DNA of 64,000 nucleotides from Leifsonia shinshuensis (GTDB taxonomy: Bacteria; Actinomycetota; Actinomycetes; Actinomycetales; Microbacteriaceae). Made by a program: the position numbers and the translations under genes. This document shows, piece by piece, positions 49,625 to 57,717 of this stretch. The notes below the pieces were generated by a model that did no database searches, had not been told where the DNA came from, and worked only from the letters and a program-made list of their open reading frames with translations. The stretch is taken from contig NZ_JACCFL010000001.1 of the NCBI RefSeq assembly GCF_013410375.1, positions 372,001 to 436,000 of the forward strand, given 5' to 3'. Within the stretch, counting starts at the first letter, position 1. Every line of letters starts with the position of its first letter.

Positions 49625-51669
49625 AGTCCACAGCGAGCAAGGTCGCGGTGCCGATCGGCGTCGTCGGCATCATCATGCTGCTCGTGGTGCCGGTGCCCGC
49701 CTGGCTCCTCGACACGCTCATCATCGTCAACATCATGCTTGCGCTGGTCATCCTGCTGACCACGATGTTCGTCAAGAAGCCGTTGGACTTCTCGGTGTTC
49801 CCGTCGCTGCTGCTCGTCGCGACGCTGTTCCGGCTCGGCCTGAACGTCGCGTCGACCCGGCTGGTGCTCGGCGACGGCTACGCCGGCCAGGTGATCCAGG
49901 CGTTCGGCCACGTCGCGGTCGGCGGCTCGATCATCATCGGCGCGGTGGTGTTCCTCATCCTCATCGTCATCCAGTTCATCGTGGTGACGAAGGGCGCCGA
50001 GCGCGTCGCGGAGGTCGGCGCGCGCTTCACGCTAGACGCCATGCCGGGCAAGCAGATGGCGATCGACGCCGACCTCAACGCGGGGCTCATCACCGAGGAG
50101 CAGGCCCGCACCCGCCGCGCCGAGGTGTCCGCCGAAGCCGACTTCTACGGCGCGATGGACGGCGCGAGCAAGTTCGTGAAGGGCGACGCGATCGCCGGCA
50201 TCCTCATCATCGTCATCAACGTGGTCGGCGGCATCGCGATCGGCATGATCCAGCGCGGCATGCAGCTCGGCGACGCGGTCAACTCCTACACGCTGCTGAC
50301 CATCGGCGACGGCCTCGTCACGCAGATCCCCGCGCTGCTGATGGCGGTCTCCACCGGTATGATCGTCACCCGGTCGAACGCCGAGACCGAGATGGGCACG
50401 ACCGCGGGCAGCCAGCTCAGCCAGTCGCGCAACGCGCTGACCATCGCGGGCTGCGCGGCCATCGTCATGGCGCTCATCCCCGGGATGCCGCCCATCCCGT
50501 TCGTGCTCGTCGGCGGGCTCCTGGTGCTGGCGGCGCAGCGGATCAAGACCTCCCAGGCGGCGGAGAAGAAGGCGAAGGCCGCCCAGGCGGCGGTCCAGAA
50601 CGCGGCCAAGACCGAGACCACGGAGGACCTGATCGACGCCATGCGCATCCACGCGCTGGAGATCACCCTGGCGCCGGACCTGGTCGACATCGTGAGCGGC
50701 GCCTCGGACGACCTGCTCGCCCGGGTGCGGGCGCTGCGCCGCAAGATCGCGCTCGAGCTCGGCCTGATCGTGCCACCCGTGCGGACCAGGGACAGCGCCG
50801 ACCTGCCGCCCTCCACCTACGTCATCAAGATCGCCGGCGTGGAGTCCGGCCGCGGCCAGGCGCCGGGCGGCCGCGTGCTGGCGCTCGGCGACGCGCTCGA
50901 CAACCTGCCGGGCACGCCCACCGTGGAGCCGGTGTTCGGCCTCCCGGCCAAGTGGATCCCGTCCGAGATGCGGCACAGCGCGGAGCTCGGCGGCGCGACG
51001 GTCATCGACCGGGTGTCCGTCCTCATCACGCACCTGTCGTCGATCATCACCAACAACGCGGCACGGCTGCTGACCCGGGAGGACGTGCGGCAGCTGACCG
51101 AGGGCGTCAAGCAGGTGAACGCGCCGGCGGTGGAGGAGCTGATCCCGAACCTGCTGTCGCTGGCGGAGGTGCAGCGGGTGCTGCAGGGCCTGCTGGCCGA
51201 GCAGGTGCCGATCAACGACCTGCCGCGCATCCTCGAGGCGCTGGCGCTGCGGGCGAAGGTGTCCAACGACCCCGAGGGGCTGGTGGAGGCCGCGCGTGCC
51301 GCGCTCGGTCCCGCCGTGGTCGCGCCCCACGTCGACAACGGGACGCTGCGGGTCATCATGATCGACCCCGGGCTCGAGCAGTCGATGCTGGAGGGCCTGC
51401 GGCCGTCGGAGAGCGGCATGCAGATCGTGCTCGACCCGGCCCGGCTGGAGGCGGTGCTGTCGTCGATCCGGCTCACCGCCTCGCAGCTCGACGATGCGAA
51501 CGTATCGGCCGTCCTGGTGTGCGCGCCCGCGCTCCGGCCGGCGATCCGGCGCCTGGTCGCCGGTCAGCTCTCGGGGCTCGCGGTGCTGAGCTACCAGGAG
51601 GTCACCGCGGTCCCCGCCGCGATCGAGACGGTCGGGGTGGTGAGGGGTGCGGAGTCGATCGCGGCCTGA
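49621..51669 (+). CDS. flhA: Flagellar export gate protein FlhA
   Basis: The 682-residue protein has eight helices in the first ~330 residues. The FHIPEP-region motif is recognisable: FPSLLLVATLFRLGLNVAST, then GARFTLDAMPGKQMAIDADL (about 135-155). The C-terminal cytoplasmic domain (about 345-680) docks chaperone-substrate pairs. ATG at 49621 follows AGGAGG and overlaps flhB by 4 nt. Confidence 0.95.
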   Translation: MKSTASKVAVPIGVVGIIMLLVVPVPAWLLDTLIIVNIMLALVILLTTMFVKKPLDFSVFPSLLLVATLFRLGLNVASTRLVLGDGYAGQVIQAFGHVAVGGSIIIGAVVFLILIVIQFIVVTKGAERVAEVGARFTLDAMPGKQMAIDADLNAGLITEEQARTRRAEVSAEADFYGAMDGASKFVKGDAIAGILIIVINVVGGIAIGMIQRGMQLGDAVNSYTLLTIGDGLVTQIPALLMAVSTGMIVTRSNAETEMGTTAGSQLSQSRNALTIAGCAAIVMALIPGMPPIPFVLVGGLLVLAAQRIKTSQAAEKKAKAAQAAVQNAAKTETTEDLIDAMRIHALEITLAPDLVDIVSGASDDLLARVRALRRKIALELGLIVPPVRTRDSADLPPSTYVIKIAGVESGRGQAPGGRVLALGDALDNLPGTPTVEPVFGLPAKWIPSEMRHSAELGGATVIDRVSVLITHLSSIITNNAARLLTREDVRQLTEGVKQVNAPAVEELIPNLLSLAEVQRVLQGLLAEQVPINDLPRILEALALRAKVSNDPEGLVEAARAALGPAVVAPHVDNGTLRVIMIDPGLEQSMLEGLRPSESGMQIVLDPARLEAVLSSIRLTASQLDDANVSAVLVCAPALRPAIRRLVAGQLSGLAVLSYQEVTAVPAAIETVGVVRGAESIAA

Positions 51670-52432
51670 GTGGCTGGGCGGGGACGACCTGGAGGCGGAG
51701 GTGCTGCCCGCGGTGTCGACGTCGTCGCAGGCGTTCGCGGCCATCCTGGACGACCTGGTGCGCGCGGTGGACGCGCCGGATCTGAGCGGGCTGCGGCTGG
51801 GGCTGGACGAGCCGGACCCGGGGGCGGTTGCGGTGCCCACTCCGTCGCCTTCCGCCGACCCGTCGGAAGGCGCGTCATCGGCGCTGCCGGAGGCCGTTGA
51901 GGGTGCTCATGTGCCCTTCGACGCTGCACCCGGTGGCGAGGGTGCGCACGCCACGCCGCCGGAGACGGCGAGGGATGGTGTGCTGCGCCGGGCCGCGCCC
52001 GCCCGGCTGCGCGGCAAAGGCGACCTGACGCTGGTCGTCGGGCTCGGTTCCGACGCGGCCGACGCCGCACGCGTGCTGGCGGCCTCCGTGGACGCCGAGG
52101 TGCTCCCGGTCGGCGACCGGCGCGAGGCGCTCGCCGCCCGTGCCGAGGGCGTCCGGCAGGAGCGCCCGATCGTCGGCGTGGTCGAGCTGCCGCGGGTCGA
52201 CGCGGTGCCCGCGCTCGCCGCGGCCCTGGCCTCCATCGCCCCTGACCAAGTGTGGGCCGCCGTCGACGCCAGCCGGAAGCTCGACGACACCGCCGTCTGG
52301 GTGCGCGCGGTGGACGCGGTGCTCGCCGTCGACGGCCTCGCGGCCCGCAACGGCGCTCTCACCGCGACGCCCTGGGCGGTCGGCGCGCTCGGCCTCCCGC
52401 TGCTCTGGCTCGACACCCCTCCGGCGGGTTGA
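51647..52432 (+). CDS. Protein in the flhF position, apparently a degenerate FlhF-like domain
   Basis: The 261-residue product overlaps the end of flhA by 23 nt. Residues 1-120 are acidic, Pro/Ala/Ser-rich and probably disordered. Residues 125-260 (KGDLTLVVGLGSDAADAARV; QVWAAVDASRKLDDTAVWVR; LLWLDTPPAG) follow an alternating beta/alpha pattern like a P-loop domain, but the GxxxxGK[ST] loop is missing. FlhF, the SRP-type GTPase, usually follows flhA in Gram-positive clusters. I therefore suggest a nucleotide-binding-dead FlhF relative; certainty is low. A GTG at codon 19 is an alternative start. Confidence 0.5.
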   Translation: MRSRSRPEWLGGDDLEAEVLPAVSTSSQAFAAILDDLVRAVDAPDLSGLRLGLDEPDPGAVAVPTPSPSADPSEGASSALPEAVEGAHVPFDAAPGGEGAHATPPETARDGVLRRAAPARLRGKGDLTLVVGLGSDAADAARVLAASVDAEVLPVGDRREALAARAEGVRQERPIVGVVELPRVDAVPALAAALASIAPDQVWAAVDASRKLDDTAVWVRAVDAVLAVDGLAARNGALTATPWAVGALGLPLLWLDTPPAG

Positions 52433-52501
52433 GCTGGGTGGCTCGGCCGGCTGACCCGCGCGGGAGTGCCCGGCCGGACCGCTCCCCGATAGGCTGGTCC
52501 A

Positions 52502-52735
52502 ATGCTGGTATTGACGAGGAAGGCCGGTGAGCGCGTGCTCATCGGGGACGACATCGTCGTCACCATCCTGGACGTCCGCGGCGACGGCGTGCGCATCGGC
52601 ATCGACGCCCCGCGCGGCATCCGCATCCAGCGCGACGAGGTCGTGAAGGCCGTCAGCGAGGCCAACCAGGAGGCCGCCGCCGCCACCGCCGACGACGACC
52701 CCGAGACCCTGATCAAGAAGTCCCTCGGCCTCTGA
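52502..52735 (+). CDS. csrA: Carbon storage regulator CsrA
   Basis: The 77-residue protein starts MLVLTRKAGERVLIGDDIVV, continues with GVRIGIDAPRGIRIQRDEVV, and has an acidic helical tail. CsrA dimers bind GGA motifs in mRNA leaders and block translation. FliW (20128) antagonises CsrA, and the flagellin leader has matching sites. The upstream sequence CCCGATAG at 52485 resembles a FliA -10 box, but no matching -35 box is present. Confidence 0.95.
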   Translation: MLVLTRKAGERVLIGDDIVVTILDVRGDGVRIGIDAPRGIRIQRDEVVKAVSEANQEAAAATADDDPETLIKKSLGL

Positions 52736-52743
52736 CCGTCGAC

Positions 52744-52793
52744 TCCGGAGAAATGCACGCGACACGCCGGTGGTGAGCGTGCACTTCTCCGGA
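52744..52793. terminator. Long stem-loop between csrA and the SDR gene
   Basis: CCGGAGAAATGCACGC (52745-52760) pairs with GCGTGCACTTCTCCGG (52777-52792) with a single mismatch. The T-A pair at 52744/52793 extends the stem to 17 positions around a 16-nt loop. It starts 9 nt after the csrA stop and ends 14 nt before the convergent SDR stop, so a two-way terminator is likely. Confidence 0.7.
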
Positions 52794-52806
52794 ACGGATG
52801 GCTGGG

Positions 52807-53565
52807 TCAGGCGATTCCTCCGCCGTCGGCGACGAGCGCGGTTCCGGTGACGTAGGACGACTCGTCGCTGGCCAGCCAGACCACGGCTGCGGCGATCTCG
52901 GCGGGCTCGCCCATGCGGCGCAGCGGCCGCTCGGCGGCCTCCGCGAGGAACGAGCCGGTCTCCTGGCCGAGCTGGCGGGCCTCGTCGCGCAGCATCCCGG
53001 TGTTCACGTCGCCCGGGTTGATCGAGTTGACGCGGATGCCCTGCGGGCCGTGGTCGATCGCGAGCGCGCGGGTCATGTTCACGACCGCGCCCTTGGAAGC
53101 GCAGTAGGAGATCGCCTGGCCGCCGCCCTTCAGGCCCCAGCCGCTGCCGGTGTTGATGATCGAGCCTTTGACCGCCGCGGCCATCACCGGGACGACGTGC
53201 TTGCACATCAGGAAGACGCCGCGGACGTTGACGCCGAAGACGCGGTCCCACTCCTCGACGGTCGTCTCGACCGCGGTGGTGCGGCGGATGATGCCCGCGT
53301 TGTTGAACGAGACGTCCACGCCCCCGAAGGCCTCGACGACGGCGGCGACCACGCGCTCCACGTCGGCCTCGGCGGAGACATCGGCGCCGAGCGCGATCGC
53401 CTCGCCCCCCGCCGCGCGGATCTCGGCGGCGACGGCCTCCGCCGCCTCCTGCTGCAGGTCGACGACGGCGACGCGGGCGCCCTCCGCCGCGAAGGCGAGG
53501 GAGGTCGCGCGGCCGATGCCGCCCGCTCCTCCGGTGACGATGGCGGACTTGCCGGCTAGACGCAT
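52807..53565 (-). CDS. Short-chain dehydrogenase/reductase
   Basis: The 252-residue classical SDR has NAD(P) motif TGGAGGIG (about 11-18) with Asp in VAVVDLQQ, which favours NAD. NNAG is near 89, catalytic Ser in INTGSGWG, and YCASK (near 152). The end SYVTGTALVADGGGIA is typical. It is last in the GH42-gcvPA-gcvPB-AcoX-like-SDR operon; its start overlaps the AcoX-like gene by 10 nt. It probably oxidises a hydroxyl on the pathway substrate. The substrate is unknown. Confidence 0.88.
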   Translation of the reverse strand: MRLAGKSAIVTGGAGGIGRATSLAFAAEGARVAVVDLQQEAAEAVAAEIRAAGGEAIALGADVSAEADVERVVAAVVEAFGGVDVSFNNAGIIRRTTAVETTVEEWDRVFGVNVRGVFLMCKHVVPVMAAAVKGSIINTGSGWGLKGGGQAISYCASKGAVVNMTRALAIDHGPQGIRVNSINPGDVNTGMLRDEARQLGQETGSFLAEAAERPLRRMGEPAEIAAAVVWLASDESSYVTGTALVADGGGIA

Positions 53566-54734
53566 TCGGGTACTCCTTCGGTGGGGGCCGCTGACGCGGC
53601 ACTGACAGGGTAGAGGCTCGCGCTGCCGGGTCCGGTGGTCACGCGGACGTGACCGGCCAGCCGCAGGTCGAGAGCCGGGTCGCCGGTGTCGACCAGGAGC
53701 GGCCGTCCGGCGAGGTCGATGAGCTTCTGCTCCGTGGCGACCACGAGCAGCGGAGAGGCGCCCAGCGCCGCGACGACGCGCGCCGACAGCTGCTGGTTGC
53801 CGCGGCCGAGCAGGAAGCCCTGGCCGCCGATGACGGTGACGATCGCCTGGGCGTCGTGATCCCGGACGGCCTCGAAGGCCTGCTGCTCGGTGACGTCGCG
53901 GGCGAGGAGACGGCTGTTCCGGTCGGCGTCGATGGTGACGACGTCCACGCCGAGCGGCGACGTGTCCAGTCCGAGGAGGCGCCCCAGCTCGGCGGTGGTG
54001 CCGCCTGGGCCGATCAGGTAGCGGACGCCGGGACGCATCCGGTCGACGGCGCCGGCCGCGGCGCGGCGGACCGCCTCCCGGGCGCTCGCGGGTGTGGCGG
54101 CCTTGCGCGCCTGCGTGCGTCCCGCGGCGACGGGGACCGGGACCAGCGCGAACAGGCGCGGGTCGGGGCGACCGGCGCGCAGGAGTTCTTCGTCGAGGTC
54201 GAGCACCTCGGCCTCGGCGGTGGTGAGCGGAGACCGGAGCCAGTCCGCGGCGACGGCGCCCGCCGCGGCGGGGCCGACGGCGAAGCAGGCGGAGTACATC
54301 TTCACGCCGGCGGGGATGCCGAGGAGGGGGAGGGCGGGGGAGTGCGGCAGCCCGCGGGCGACGTCCCGGGCGGTGCCGTCGCCGCCGGCGAACAGGATCA
54401 GGGTGGCCCCGGCCGCGGCGAGGGCGGCGGCGGCGCGGGCGGTGTCGTCCGGGGTCGTGACGGGGGATGGTGCTGCCGCCGGCACATATGCCACCTGTGG
54501 CATGAGCCCGGCCTCCCGCACCGCGTCCTCCCCCAGCGGGCCCGCCGCGGTCGGCACCGCAGCGTCCGGCCACGCCGCCGCGAGCACCCGCAGCGCCTCC
54601 ACCGCCCGGTCGCCCGCACGGCGACGGCCGCCGCGGCGCAGCGCCTCCTGCTGCACCGCGACGCCGTCGCTGCCGGCGAGCCCGGTCGGGCCGCCGAGGC
54701 CGGCGACCGGGTTCACGATGAGACCGATCGTCAC
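53556..54734 (-). CDS. AcoX-like protein of the ATP-NAD kinase fold
   Basis: The 392-residue protein begins VTIGLIVNPVAGLGGPTGLA, with NPxAG near 8-12. FAGGDGTARDVARGL holds the GGDGT motif near 117, and GIPAGVKMYSACFAVGP follows. This matches the ATP-NAD kinase-like family that includes AcoX of acetoin gene clusters, whose reaction is not established. It is longer than true NAD kinase (about 300). GTG at 54734 overlaps the gcvPB-like stop (GTGA). It is unlikely to be the housekeeping NAD kinase. Confidence 0.82.
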   Translation of the reverse strand: MTIGLIVNPVAGLGGPTGLAGSDGVAVQQEALRRGGRRRAGDRAVEALRVLAAAWPDAAVPTAAGPLGEDAVREAGLMPQVAYVPAAAPSPVTTPDDTARAAAALAAAGATLILFAGGDGTARDVARGLPHSPALPLLGIPAGVKMYSACFAVGPAAAGAVAADWLRSPLTTAEAEVLDLDEELLRAGRPDPRLFALVPVPVAAGRTQARKAATPASAREAVRRAAAGAVDRMRPGVRYLIGPGGTTAELGRLLGLDTSPLGVDVVTIDADRNSRLLARDVTEQQAFEAVRDHDAQAIVTVIGGQGFLLGRGNQQLSARVVAALGASPLLVVATEQKLIDLAGRPLLVDTGDPALDLRLAGHVRVTTGPGSASLYPVSAASAAPTEGVPECV

Positions 54735-56344
54735 ACGACCGCTGCTTCCCGCTCGACCGCCGACGACTCGACGGCCGCGCCCTCGCCGAAGTGCTTGCGC
54801 CGGTACGCGCGCCAGGTCACGGCCCAGCGCTCCGGGTCGTCCAGGTCGTCGTGGTGCGTGTGGTGCACGGTCTGGTTGTGCGGGGCGGTGCGGACGACCT
54901 CCGGGGTCTCCCGCGCCTCCCGGGCCACCTCGGCGAGCACGCGCGCGTACTCCTCCAGCTCGGCCTTCGAGTACGACTCGGTCGGCTCCAGCGTGAACGG
55001 CTGCGGCACCACGTACGGGTGGTGGCTGGTCCAGTAGTGCATCCCGAAGTCGCTCGCCCGGATGCCGATCTCCTCCGAGCTGATGCCGGTCTCCTCGAAC
55101 AGCTCCTGCCAGGAGTAGCGCACCTGCTCGATGCGCCGCCGGCCGGTCGCGTACGGAGCGCTGGCGCCGGGGATGTCGAGGACGAGCTTCATCAGGTAGT
55201 TGTTGTTCAGCACGGCGGTCTCCGCCACCGCCCGCAGCCCGGGCGCTCCGAGCGCGCGCAGCCAGGCGTAGGTGCGCACGATGTTCGGGATGACGCCGTA
55301 GAAGGGCGCGACCGAGCCGATCGACTGCGGGCGGTCCGTGTCGAGGACGTACCGGTCGCCGACCTTCTCGACTACGGGGCCGGGCAGGAACGGCGCCAGC
55401 GCCTCGGACACCGCGTTGGCGCCGGAGCCGGGACCGCCGCAGCCGTGCGGCGTGCCGAACGTCTTGTGCAGGTTGAAGTGGCACACGTCGAAGCCGGCGT
55501 CGCGGGCGCGGGTGATGCCGAGGATGCCGTTCGCGTTGGCCTGGTCGTACGAGGCCAGCGCGCCGACCGAGTGCGCCAGCTCCACCCACTCGCGAATCCG
55601 CGGGTTGTAGATGCCGGTGTCCTCGGGGTTGGTGACCATGATCGCGGCCGTGCGCTCGGAGAGGGCCGCGCGCAGCGCCTCCACGTCGGGGTAGCCGTCG
55701 GCGTCCGGGAAGATCGTGATGACCTTGTAGCCGGCCATCTTCGCGGCGGCGGCGTTGGACGGGTGCGAGAAGATCGTGGTGATCACCTCGTCACGCTGCT
55801 CCGACTCGCCGCGCGAGGCGTGGTAAGCGCGGATCATCGAGATGTTCGCCCAGATCGCCTCCGAGCCGCCGCTCGTCTGGAGCGAGACGCGGCTCATCCC
55901 GGAGATCTCCGCGAGCATCCGCTCGGTGCGCCAGACGATCTCCAGCACGCCCTGCGCGGTCTCGGGGTCCTGCAGCGGGTGCAGCTCGGTCAGGTCGGGG
56001 GTGCGGATGATCGCCTCGTTGACCTTCGGCGCGTACTTCATGGTGCAGGTGCCCTGGCCCACGTCGACGTTGAGGTCGGCGCCGAGGTTCTCCTGGCTGA
56101 GCCGGAGGTAGTGCTTGAGCACCCGCAGCTGGCCGAGTTCGGGGAGCGCGGGCGCGGAGCCGCGGCGCAGCGAGGCCGGCAGCTCGGCGACCACGTCGCC
56201 CACGGCGGCGCGCACGCCGTCTTCGGTGCGCGACGGGATCACGCCGCGCTCGCCGGGCGTGTGCAGCTCGAAGACGATCGGCTCGTCCCAGCGGGCCTGG
56301 TGGAAGCGCCGCAGAGCGGGCTTGGGGGCGACGGGGAGCGTCAT
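54731..56344 (-). CDS. gcvPB: Glycine dehydrogenase (decarboxylating) subunit 2-like protein
   Basis: This 537-residue PLP enzyme has GcvPB landmarks: QENLGADLNVDVGQGTCTMK near 83-103, ELHPLQDPETAQGVLEIVWR, and the PLP lysine in NLHKTFGTPHGCGGPG near residue 294. DRPQSIGSVAPFYGVIPNIV and NNNYLMKLVLDIPG follow. In the glycine cleavage system the PA-PB pair decarboxylates glycine onto lipoyl-GcvH. No gcvH or gcvT is in this operon or window. The C-terminal 50 residues are His/Asp-rich (NQTVHHTHHDDLDD). ATG at 56344 overlaps the gcvPA-like stop. Confidence 0.85.
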   Translation of the reverse strand: MTLPVAPKPALRRFHQARWDEPIVFELHTPGERGVIPSRTEDGVRAAVGDVVAELPASLRRGSAPALPELGQLRVLKHYLRLSQENLGADLNVDVGQGTCTMKYAPKVNEAIIRTPDLTELHPLQDPETAQGVLEIVWRTERMLAEISGMSRVSLQTSGGSEAIWANISMIRAYHASRGESEQRDEVITTIFSHPSNAAAAKMAGYKVITIFPDADGYPDVEALRAALSERTAAIMVTNPEDTGIYNPRIREWVELAHSVGALASYDQANANGILGITRARDAGFDVCHFNLHKTFGTPHGCGGPGSGANAVSEALAPFLPGPVVEKVGDRYVLDTDRPQSIGSVAPFYGVIPNIVRTYAWLRALGAPGLRAVAETAVLNNNYLMKLVLDIPGASAPYATGRRRIEQVRYSWQELFEETGISSEEIGIRASDFGMHYWTSHHPYVVPQPFTLEPTESYSKAELEEYARVLAEVAREARETPEVVRTAPHNQTVHHTHHDDLDDPERWAVTWRAYRRKHFGEGAAVESSAVEREAAVV

Positions 56345-57717
56345 CGTGCGTTCTCCTTCAGGGCGGCGCCGAACGCGGCGGCGAGGTCGTCGATGTCGGT
56401 CTGGGTGTTCTGCTCGGTGACGCATACCAGGAGGCGCATGTCATCCAATGCGAGGCCGGGCTCGAAGCCGCGGGCGCGCAGCGCGGCCACGAGCTCCGGC
56501 GCGGTGAGGGAGGCGGCGCTCAGGTCGAGCACGAACTCGCGGAAGTGGATGGCGCCGTCCGCCGCCTCCACGCCGGGCAGCGCGGTGAGCGCCTGGCGGG
56601 CATATGCCGTTCGCGACATGAGGGTGTCGCCGAGCTCGGCCATGCCCTGCGGCCCCATCAGCGCGAGGTACACGCCGGCGGCGATGCCCCACAGCGCCGC
56701 GGCGGTGCCGACCCACTCCTTGCCCTCTTCGCGCACGGCGAAGGAGGTGCGGTCGTAGGCGACATCGCCGAAGCCGTACTCGCCGGGCACGTCGGTGGAC
56801 TCCAACCCGAAGAGTCGCGACGGCATCTCCATCACGAACCGGGTGTCGTCGCGGACGGCGATGAAGCCGCCGTGCGCGCCGCCGAACCACGGGTGCAGGC
56901 CGAGCGACTGGATGTCCCCGTGGACGATGTCCGCGCCGTGGTCGGCCGGGGAGGCGAGGACGCCCAGCCCGATCGGGTCGGTCCCCGCGACCAGCACCGC
57001 ACCGGCCGCGTGCGCGGCGTCGGCGAGCTCTCGGACCGCCGTCTCCAGCGCGCCGTGGAAGCTGGGCGTCTCGACCCAGACGGCCGCGGTGTCCACGCCG
57101 ATCAGCGCAGCGGCAGCGGCAACGTCGGCCACGCCGTCGACGGTCGGGACGATCGTCAGGTCCGCGACCGGGAGCAGGTAGTCCCGCACCTTCGACAGCT
57201 TGTCCGGGTGCGCGTCGCTGACCAGCACGATGCCGCGGCGGCCGGTGATCCGCGTCGCCATCGCGAGCGCGGTCGCCGCCGCCTGGTAACCGTCATAGGT
57301 GGGTACGTTCACGACGTCGAGGTTCAGCAGCTCGCCCATCAGCGACTGGTACTGGAACAGCGCCTGGAATCGGCCGTGGTCCTCGTACGGCTCGCCGGCG
57401 TACGCGGTGAGGAACTCGCTCCGGTTGATGACCTCGTCGACGACGGCGGGCACCGCGTGGTTGTAGGTGCCCGCGCCGAGGAACAGGCGGCCGGGCTCCA
57501 CCGCGCGATTGCGGCGCAGCAGGCCGCCGACGTGGCGGACGAGGTCCTGCTCCGCGATCAGCGGCTCCGGGAGGTCGAGGTCGCGGCCGAGCCGCAGGTC
57601 GGCGGGGACGTCGGCGTAGAACTCCTCCACGGAGGCCGCGCCGACCGCGTCGAGCATGGCCTGCCGCGACTCGGGCGCCGTGTTCGGCACGTACGGATGG
57701 ACGAAGGGGTGGGTCAT
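56341..57717 (-). CDS. gcvPA: Glycine dehydrogenase (decarboxylating) subunit 1-like protein
   Basis: The 458-residue partner of the gcvPB-like protein starts MTHPFVHPYVPNTAPESRQA and has FLGAGTYNHAVPAVVDEVIN near 79-98. The SEFLTAYAGEPYEDHGRFQA stretch replaces the usual TPYQPEISQG segment, and NVPTYDGYQAAATALAMATR follows. The departures at the substrate-contact loop suggest a paralogous subfamily. ATG at 57717 overlaps the GH42 gene stop (ATGA), so sugar and amino-acid genes are translationally coupled. Confidence 0.82.
   Translation of the reverse strand: MTHPFVHPYVPNTAPESRQAMLDAVGAASVEEFYADVPADLRLGRDLDLPEPLIAEQDLVRHVGGLLRRNRAVEPGRLFLGAGTYNHAVPAVVDEVINRSEFLTAYAGEPYEDHGRFQALFQYQSLMGELLNLDVVNVPTYDGYQAAATALAMATRITGRRGIVLVSDAHPDKLSKVRDYLLPVADLTIVPTVDGVADVAAAAALIGVDTAAVWVETPSFHGALETAVRELADAAHAAGAVLVAGTDPIGLGVLASPADHGADIVHGDIQSLGLHPWFGGAHGGFIAVRDDTRFVMEMPSRLFGLESTDVPGEYGFGDVAYDRTSFAVREEGKEWVGTAAALWGIAAGVYLALMGPQGMAELGDTLMSRTAYARQALTALPGVEAADGAIHFREFVLDLSAASLTAPELVAALRARGFEPGLALDDMRLLVCVTEQNTQTDIDDLAAAFGAALKENAR

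Noticed and set aside
52466..52492. FliA-type promoter before csrA
   Set aside because: The -10 is CCCGATAG rather than GCCGATAG, and the -35 position reads GTGC instead of TAAC.
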